Origin: Papio anubis
Taxonomy: Eukaryota > Chordata > Mammalia > Primates > Cercopithecidae
Direction of reading: 5' to 3'
DNA: 64,000 nt
NCBI RefSeq assembly: GCF_008728515.1
Contig: NC_044976.1
Coordinates: 208,321,467 to 208,385,466, forward strand
A program made the translations under genes and the position numbers. The notes under the pieces were generated by a model. The model searched no databases and had not been told where the DNA came from. It saw only the letters and a list, made by a program, of their open reading frames with translations. Positions 56,801-64,000 of the stretch are shown here, piece by piece (within the stretch, counting starts at the first letter, position 1; each line of letters begins with the position of its first letter).

Positions 56801-58071
56801 AGAAGCTATAGTAAAATATAATTAGTGGTAGGGAGGAAAGGAGAAAAAAAATCTGTTTTAACTAAGGAAGCCCCACTGCTGTTTCTTTAAGGATCTGGAT
56901 ACTGTTCATGTCATAACAAATGAACAATGAACAAATGAACTTTGACATACAGAACAGGAAGCTTTGCCTTTCAGATTTGTGGGGGTTGAGACACATCTCA
57001 TTTAAAAGTCACTGTCACAGCTGCGATCAAAAAGCTTGTGGTTTGCCATCAAATATATCTTCTACGTTTGTGCACCTGTTCTAGAGAATGTGTTTTGAGT
57101 TTTTGAATTGGAGTTCAGGTTGCCTATGTAACATGTAAGAATGATAAAGGGAAGGTACAAGTCTAGCAATTCCCAAACTCTCCCACGTAGCAGTAGACAC
57201 CAATCCCTGGGCTGAATACAATATTTCTTATTTTAAAAAATATATATTGAACTTCTACTGAGCTCCTGACACAGTTCTTGGTAGGTTGCCATGAGATTAA
57301 TCTACTATGGTTTCTTGAAAGTAAATAGATAAGGAACAGAAAGGCATAATTTCTTTTATAACGGGAGACTTTTCCTGATGATTCTCTTGGCCCTTGAATA
57401 TAAAGTAATCTACCTGGATTTTGACTGCCTTGTCTAAGCGTTTACTTCTTGCTACATCGTATTTTGTTTAAAAAATTTTTAAACAGTTTAACATTTGCAT
57501 TTGAATAGGAGCTGTCAACACTGCAACCTTAAAAAGATACACTGTGTGATAATTTTAAAATTTTAGAATGGCTGATAATGTACAGATTAGGGGGTAAAAA
57601 AAAACCCTTCACTACATGTAGCTTTCTCACAAGACTTCTTATACTTTCACAGTACCAGTCATTATTCAACAGTTAAAACTAAATTCACTGTAACAATTTG
57701 CCTTGAGGACTTCCTGTGTGTACTAAGAAGTAAGTCAACCTGGTGGGTAGAAATTCATTTTTCAGAAAAATAAGCAAACAGACCAGTACAAGATAATTTT
57801 AAAATTTGGAAATAGATGTGTATAGTAATTTAGTATAGGATAAGAGTTATACCCAAACAGTGAGCAAATTATGTAGATCATTCAGTAAGTGAATAATGGG
57901 ATATCCATGTGGAAAACCCAGATTTGGAACTCCATCATACACTTTACATCACAATTATTTCCAAATTTGCTTCCAAAATTTAAATGTGAAAAATAACATT
58001 TTGAAAGCTCTGGAAGATAATTGTGTGGTGGGGAAAGCCTTTCTAAGTATAACTCATAACCCAGAAACAAT
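56801..58071. other. Unassigned sequence
   Basis: AT-rich to mixed. Possible weak MIR/L2 trace near 57250-57290. Overlapping 61-62 codon frames near 57882-58081 are not supported as genes. Confidence 0.4.
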
Positions 58072-58082
58072 AAGAAAATGAT
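58072..58082 (+). repeat. Left TSD of Alu
   Basis: 'aagaaaatgat', identical to 58380-58390. The A-rich tail makes the right boundary soft. Confidence 0.8.
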
Positions 58083-58379
58083 ACCGGGCGCAGTAGCTCA
58101 TGCCTGTAATCCCAGCACTTTGGGAGGCGTGGGCGGGTGGATCACGAGGTCAGGAGTTTGAGACCAGCCTGGTCAACATGCTGAAACCCTGACTACTGCA
58201 CCAGCCAGCCCAGGCACACCCCCAGCCCAGCTACTCGGGAGGCTGAGGCAGGAGAATTGCTTGAACTTGGGAGGCGGAGGTTGCAGCGAGCCGAGATTGT
58301 GCCACTGCACTCCAGCCTGGGTGACAGAGTGAGACTTCGTCTCAAAAAAAAAAAAAAAAAAAAAAAGAAAAAGAAAAAA
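58083..58379 (+). mobile_element. AluS SINE with a replaced middle segment
   Basis: Starts 'accgggcgcagtagctcatg', ends in a long A run with AAAAAG units. Between about 58192 and 58228 the normal middle A-rich linker and start of the right arm are replaced by C-rich sequence ('ccagccagcccaggcacacc', 'cccagcccagctact'), after which the right arm resumes normally at 'agctactcgggaggctga'. Confidence 0.95.
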
Positions 58380-58390
58380 AAGAAAATGAT

Positions 58391-60764
58391 TAACACCTTT
58401 GACTGCATTAATAAACAGTAACAACAAAAGTGTAAAAAGCCGCATTTCAACTAGGCAAAATTCAATAAGCAAATGTAAAAAGAAAAGTCACAAGAAAAAA
58501 TAAGCAAGTGCATCAGATGGGCAAAAACTTAAGAGTTCAACGTTACTTTCTTTTTGGAGAGACTAGTAAATTGAGCTCTTTTATAAGTAGCTAATGTGAA
58601 TAAAATTTCAACCTCAAAGGAGGAAATTTTCTCAGTATTTTTCAAAATAACAAATTGTATATTTCTCAACCCAGAAATTCAATGTGTAGGAATATATCTG
58701 ACAACTGTATTAATAGACACAATTTCAAGATGATCTTTACATATTCATTGCAAAAAATTATTTCTGATGGCAAAAGATTGAGGGAAAACTGAAATATGCA
58801 TCAATATATTATTGATTTGCTTTAAATTATATTAATTTCAATTAAAGAAAATAAATTATACTAATTCATAATGGTATATGGAATTGTTAAAAAGAATGAA
58901 GAAACCAAGAGGGAAGAAGCTCCAAGACATATTAAATACAAAAAGTAGGCTGTGGAAGAACAGTTAATATGTTTTATGGGTAAATACAGAGAATGAGAAG
59001 GTGGGAATGGGGCTGAAAGAGGTACTGAAAAATGATGTTTATCTTTTTATTACCAAATGTGTGTGAATCTGACCTGGACATACCTCAACCTAGCACGAAG
59101 CACCCAGGACTTCACTGCTCCCTTCAGGAGCACCAACTGCCCAGGTGCTTCCCTGTTGACTCCTCGTGATGAGAACGCTGTCCCTGGATTCTACTTCAGG
59201 ACCACATAGGGCAAATATTTTCTCCCTTCTTGACAGCCAGGGCATGGGATACTTCATGTAAGATTGGCCAAACCTATACCACACTCTGGTTTTGAACCTT
59301 GAGGGAGCAACACAAAGTTGCAAGGGCAGACAAGGTATTATTCATGGCAACAGCAGTGTACCCACCGAGTATTCAAACTGAAGAAGCAACTGTCCAGTAC
59401 TCAATGCCAGCAGCAGGGTGTGACTACCCATCACTAGAACTTACCATCCCTTGGTCCTTTGGATTATATAAGCTGAAGTCCTCAGGCCTTCCTCCTGGTC
59501 TCTATGCTTCGCAACGTTCTTCCTACAAAGGCCATTTCTTTTCAATGTAACCCAATTGGTTTCCTTTGCTAGCCAGTTATAGTTGTATTGTTATTATGAA
59601 TTATTTTTTAATCCTTTTGCCATTGAACTACGAACTAGGAAGTGAGTCTTGTTCAACATCCATAGAGTCTAATACTGTGTTTGCAATATGACAACAAGTG
59701 ATTATTGATGGAACTGATTAATTCAGTGACTTCAATGTAACAAAGAGCTTCCAAAACTTAAGCTCTGAGTTTGTGCAAATTTCTTGGTTAAATTGATTTG
59801 CTCATATTCCCAATCTATAATCAAAGAAGAGATTGAATAATTTAACATTAATAATGTTAGAAGAGGATATTAAGAAGCTAATATTGAGGAGACATTGATT
59901 ATTTCTTAAAATAAAACAGCAAAAAAACTTCTTCCTGAAAATATACTTGACAATAAAATGAGTGTAAAATCATTCAGAAGTCACTTATTCCTTTTAAAAT
60001 GCTAAATTTTATATTTTAGATGGCTCTAGTTTTTAATGACTGCTACTAAATACCCTATTTACTTCACTTCTCTTCTACATTAGAAGAAAGAAAAGATAAT
60101 TCATGTTAGATAATTTTTCACTCAGGTAAACAACAAGAAACACATACTCCTAAGGAAATATTCTTAAAAATATGATTTTTTGCTGCTTCACACCTGACAA
60201 CACAATGAAACACCTTACTGAAATTTTATAGTCCCAAAAACCATGTTTCACTGTGATAATTCAAAATCTAGACTGTTGTAGAAATAGATCAAAAACTTTC
60301 CACAAAATTCAATTATTTAAATAATGTATTTTACATAGCCCTAATCATCTTAAATTAGCATACTATTGGGAAATGAAAAGCAAACATGAAATCTGTTTGA
60401 TTAATATCTTAGAACATTACAAAATTACATTCTTTCCTCTTGACAAAAATTGTTCCCTCTGTATTTCGCTTTTCCTTGTTTTCCTTAAACACTCTCATGT
60501 TGACAATATTGGCTTGACAATTTGAATAACATTCCCTAAGAGCCATCTACTGTTTCACATATGTTGCCTTTATCCAACAATCATAGGATGTTCAAAGTAC
60601 ATCCTATACCTCATTAAAAAGTTTTCAAAATTATATATTATATAAATATAATCCTTAACAATTAAATTTTTCAACGTGACATGTTTAAGACAGGAAGATG
60701 TTGGAGTCATATAGCCACTTCCTTAAGGATTAGATTGGCTTCACTCAAAGGCCAGCTCTGTGAC
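58391..60764. other. Unassigned 2.4-kb stretch
   Basis: AT-rich except 59060-59560, which is less AT-rich and contains 77- and 83-codon frames on opposite strands and 'ggattatataagctgaag' near 59460, possibly a worn LTR U3 with a TATA-like box. No named repeat, exon or gene is supported. A 17-bp palindrome lies at 59843-59859. Confidence 0.4.
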
Positions 60765-60960
60765 TCTTTTTTGTTTGTTTGTTTGTTTGTTTGTTTGAGA
60801 CAGTCTCACTTTGCTGTCCAGGATGGAATGCGTGGCGCTCTCTCAGCTCACTGCAACCTCCACCTCCTGGGTTTAAATGATTTTCCTGTCTCAGTCTCCC
60901 AAGTAGCTGGGATTACAGGCACCCACCACCACGCCCCGCCAATTTTTTTATTTTTAGTAG
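60765..60960 (-). mobile_element. Alu SINE, 5'-truncated, minus strand
   Basis: (GTTT)n tail at 60767-60796, then 'gagacagtctcactttgctg', 'tgcaacctccacctcctggg', up to 'atttttttatttttagtag', where Alu sequence stops. Only about two thirds of the element is present. The 119-codon frame 60681-61040 is Alu-derived. Confidence 0.95.
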
Positions 60961-62714
60961 CCATGCTTTCTGACCAGTATTTGCCAGAGGCAACACGAAT
61001 GGCCCAACCTTTATTTTGTTCCGTATCGTTGCTGGAGTGATGTGACTATGGCTACCTGCCCCATGTCCTTCCTGTTCCTCAAGGGGACCCCTATGGCCAA
61101 GAGACTTAAATCCAAAAGACTTATAACCAATGTTTTAGGCCAGATGGGAATGGAGGTGAGCAGGCCTTCATTAACATTGAACATCTTTTAAGCAATATAA
61201 GAGACAAAAACCAAAAGCCAAAAGACAAGACTACAAAATTGACTCGTCCATACATTTTATGTGTTGAGCTGCCATAGTCTTGGTTTTAATTACAGACCTA
61301 TAGCAATTAGCTATACAAAATATAATCAATTTGTTAAAATCACTTACGCTAAGGAATTCAGAGGATATTGTTGTGCCACAATGGTTTTGTGCAGTCTTCT
61401 TAGAAATTTGTCTTAAAGTGGTTTATAAATAAATGCATTCATAACCATATCTATATATCTATATCTATATATAAATCTCATAACTGGGAGCACTCTACCC
61501 AGGAAGCTTTGTCACCAGATACCTTGATATCCTCTTGGTAATTTTCTTTTAACTCTCACGGGAAGCAGGAAATTTTTTACAGCTGAGATGAATGAAAATG
61601 GCCCAGGAGGCAAAGTCCCTCATTTTCAAGTTGTTGAAGCATGCGCGTGCCTGTCCTTGATTTGAAGAGTATGAACTAATTCTATCCCTAGAAATCGGCC
61701 CTTACAATCTCACATGGCCACCTCTTCTGGGATAGTCCCTGAGACTAGAGGGAAGCTACTTACATAGCTTTAGCATTAAGGCATTAGCAACAAAAACAGA
61801 TAAAATCTGGTGGCATTCTGAATAGTTTTTAAATTTGGGAGATATCAGGTAGTGGGGAGAGGTAATTTTTGTTGATTTACCTAATCTTGTAAACTACAAG
61901 TACCTCAAATAAGAAACAATGTGTGTATATACACACACACACACATATATATATTTAAATATATAAATATATATACACATATACATATATATTTACACTG
62001 GAAAACAAAGCATAAAGAATTAGCAATGTTTTAAATAAAAAGACATAAGCCTTGTGTAGCTGACAATGACAGGAAAAGGAAACTCACAGGTAACTAAACA
62101 TTTAAGTTATTCAGTATTAAGACACAGAACAAATTAATTTAGATAGAAGCCAAATCATTACATAAGTGTTTATGTCTTTGTATACAGGCCTGGTCTAGTG
62201 TCATGCGAAAGCACTTTTTAAAATTGTCTTCTTGTCCTAGATCTGAAGATGAGGTTTTGGTTAACTTGAGTTTGGTGCCAGATCCCAGCATTAACGTTTG
62301 AGATTCTGTAGGAGCTGATGCTCCTTTTGAGATGAGATAGGGGTATCCAGCAGTCAAAGCCCTGCAACTTAATTGCACAAGGGTTAGTTAACAATATTTG
62401 ATTAAAAACTCTTTTTAATGGGGCTGCAGGGAGTCTCTTAACTAATGTCCAGTCAACCGACTGAAAGTGGTAATACTGGAGTTTATGACTTAATTGAAAG
62501 CTGTAAAAAGATTCTACAACCTTACAGTGATTAATTTTTATAGTTTTGATAAGCCCCCAGCAGTAAGTCTAAGTCAAATTCAATTTAGTGTTTGACTTTG
62601 AGGATGTTTGTCAAAAGAATGTTAAAAGGCTGAAAACATTTGATTAAAACAGAATTACAAGTCATTATAAAAGAACATTTATTCATTTAACCAGAGTGAT
62701 TATCAAAAGACTTC
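60961..62714. other. Unassigned 1.75-kb stretch
   Basis: 61000-61900 and 62130-62520 look like worn retroviral or LINE-type DNA but no family can be named. A 79-codon minus frame (62139-62378) has no recognised domain. A TA/CA microsatellite lies at 61922-61995 (listed separately). Confidence 0.35.
61922..61995 (+). repeat. (CA)n(TA)n microsatellite
   Basis: GTGTATATACACACACACAC followed by TATATA and AAATATAT stretches. Confidence 0.9.
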
Positions 62715-62728
62715 AAAAGCAATATACA
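62715..62728 (+). repeat. Left TSD of AluS
   Basis: 'aaaagcaatataca', 13 of 14 identical to 62998-63011. Confidence 0.9.
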
Positions 62729-62997
62729 GGTCAGGCATGGTGGCTCACACCTGTAATCCCAGCACTTTGGGAGGCTAAAGGGGGTGGATCACCTGAGATC
62801 AGGAGTTCGAGACCAGTTTGGCCAACATGGTGAAACTCCATCTCTACCAAAAATACAAAAATTAGCCAGACATGGTAATCCCAGCTGGCTGAGGCAGAAG
62901 AATCACTTGAACCCAGGAGGTGGAGGTTGCAGTGAGCTAAGATTGTGCCACCGCACTCTAGCCTGGGCAATAGTGAGACTGTCTCAAAAGAAAAAAC
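62729..62997 (+). mobile_element. AluS SINE
   Basis: 'ggtcaggcatggtggctcac' start, complete left arm, right arm missing about 20 bp after 'agacatgg' (the 'tgcacgcctgtagtccc' region is shortened to 'taatccc'), short A/CAAA tail. Confidence 0.95.
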
Positions 62998-63011
62998 AAA
63001 ATCAATATACA
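62998..63011 (+). repeat. Right TSD of AluS
   Basis: One mismatch with 62715-62728. Confidence 0.9.
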
Positions 63012-63358
63012 AAGTTACATTGATGTAAAAACCTTAAGGTTCTTAACATTTAAATTTCCTAAGTTAAAAAAGAAAATCTTATACAAACAACACAGGAATT
63101 ATCTTAAAATCTTTGAATCTTTGTTTCTTGGGCTAGTTATCAAGCCTTCTGTAGTGTGACTGCTTGTCTTATGAGAAGCCCATTTGAATTATCTGGAATT
63201 CAAACCTAATGAAAAAGAGCCTGAATTAATCAGACACAGAAATGATGTGTCCAGAGTCATGAATGAGTGTCACATTTTAGTGGCCTTGAGCAGGGGAATA
63301 TGTGTCTTTTGGCAACATTATGAGAAGTTGACTGGTTATATTGAACACATTAGACATA
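63012..63358. other. Unassigned sequence
   Basis: No named repeat. The 98-codon frame at 63184-63480 begins here and runs into the LTR at 63359; its first half has no recognised homology. It could be an internal ERV remnant. Confidence 0.35.
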
Positions 63359-63764
63359 TGTTGGGGCTCAGAAAACAATACCCCAAAATAAAAGCCTCAG
63401 AAGCAGCCTCAGAAATAAAAGTTTTTGTTTGGCCTTCTCCTGTCCTCCTGTCTCTCAGTCTCATTTTCCCTCAAGGCTAGCCACAGAAACTCAAATTTCC
63501 CTTCCCCAGTGCAGGTCCCAGAAACCAGAATTCCTTTCTTCAAAGCCAGCCATAACGCCTAAAATTATTACACTAATGTTTCCTCCACCTGTCTGTGTAC
63601 GAATTTGTCATAAAGAAATGATCTGACCTTCCTCACTGGATTGTAGGTTATAAAAGCCCCATGCCCAGAAGGAAGGAAATGCATGCTCGGGGAGGTTAAG
63701 AAGGATCTAGATAGATGGACCTTTCTGGATCTCCTCACACAGTCTGCTAGCATTAAATTTTCTG
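63359..63764 (+). mobile_element. ERV LTR, plus strand, with TATA box
   Basis: Starts TG at 63359 ('tgttggggctcagaaaacaa'), continues with 'taccccaaaataaaagcctc', 'cagaaaccagaattcctttc' and 'aaagaaatgatctgaccttc', and has TATAAAA at 63649-63655, about 290 bp in. This is class I ERV LTR layout, but I cannot name the family. It ends where the MaLR LTR begins and appears to lack most of U5. Confidence 0.65.
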
Positions 63765-64000
63765 CACTAGGCCATTTTTGTGTGACGATAAAGATATCCC
63801 TGAAGGCTGGGGCATCTGTAATGAAAAGATGTGTAATTGGCTCATGGCTGTGCAGGTTGTACAAGCATGGCACCAACATCCGCTTGGCTTCTGGCAATGC
63901 CTCAGGAAGCTTGCAATCACTGTGGAAAGCAAAGCAGGAGTAGGCACAATACAGGGTGAGAGTAGGAACAAGAGAGCAAGGGGGAAGGTGCCACGCACTT
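63765..64000 (-). mobile_element. MST/MLT1-type MaLR LTR, minus strand, cut by window end
   Basis: 'gtgtaattggctcatggctg', 'tgcaggttgtacaagcatgg', 'cttggcttctggcaatgcct', 'caggaagcttgcaatcactg' and 'gggggaaggtgccacgcact' are reversed MaLR LTR blocks. The LTR continues beyond position 64000. Confidence 0.88.

Noticed and set aside
59843..59859. 17-bp palindrome 'taacattaataatgtta'
   Set aside because: Short AT palindromes are expected by chance in DNA of this composition.
1..64000. CRISPR array, operons, tRNA or rRNA genes, prokaryotic mobile elements
   Set aside because: No regularly spaced repeats, cloverleaf genes or bacterial gene organisation. The Alu, L1 and MaLR content shows primate nuclear DNA.

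Overview
This is mammalian, specifically Old World monkey (cercopithecid), nuclear DNA. Alu elements are present throughout. The Alu at 21743-22031 and related copies at 1450-1732 and 35568-35875 carry variants that I recognise from cercopithecid AluY lineages, such as the 'ggctcaagcctg' start (read on the opposite strand as 'caggcttgagcc'). The species cannot be named from the window alone.

I find no protein-coding gene, exon, tRNA, rRNA or known ncRNA. The long reading frames fall in Alu and L1 elements, in simple repeats, or in unassigned AT-rich DNA without gene context. The window reads as an intergenic (or deep intronic) AT-rich desert built from successive transposon insertions.

Layout. 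1-12 kb: Alus, two ERV LTR-like elements on the minus strand (about 2340-3255 and 5144-6035), an ancient LINE/SINE tail (about 3745-4065), L2 and MIR relics, TG repeats. 12.4-20.2 kb: a minus-strand L1PB-like ORF2 copy, an older L1M relic, a 5'-inverted L1 inside that relic, and a short plus-strand L1PA 3' end. 20-24 kb: MIR and L2 relics, a young cercopithecid AluY, a 300-bp TG/CG repeat and an AluS. 24.3-26.5 kb: a second 5'-inverted L1 carrying an internal deletion and a nested A-tailed LTR fragment. 27-38.4 kb: MaLR and ERVL LTRs, L2, five Alus, and an ERV LTR with TATA and AATAAA. 39.1-44.5 kb: an L1PA copy with 5'UTR that lacks ORF1 and ends in a 3' transduction, bounded by a 20/21-bp target-site duplication. 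44.5-64 kb: L2 and MIR relics, an MLT1 LTR with a small templated inversion, long CTTT tracts, L1MA/B and L1ME 3' ends, further Alus, and at the right edge an ERV LTR followed by a MaLR LTR cut by the window end.

There is no operon or pathway. The relationships are insertion history: who is nested in whom, which copies carry target-site duplications (TSDs), and which were inverted or deleted on arrival. The most informative locus is 39087-44457, whose transduced tag could identify its source L1. Repeat family names rest on recognition of consensus sequence from memory and were not checked with RepeatMasker. Boundaries without a TSD are approximate.
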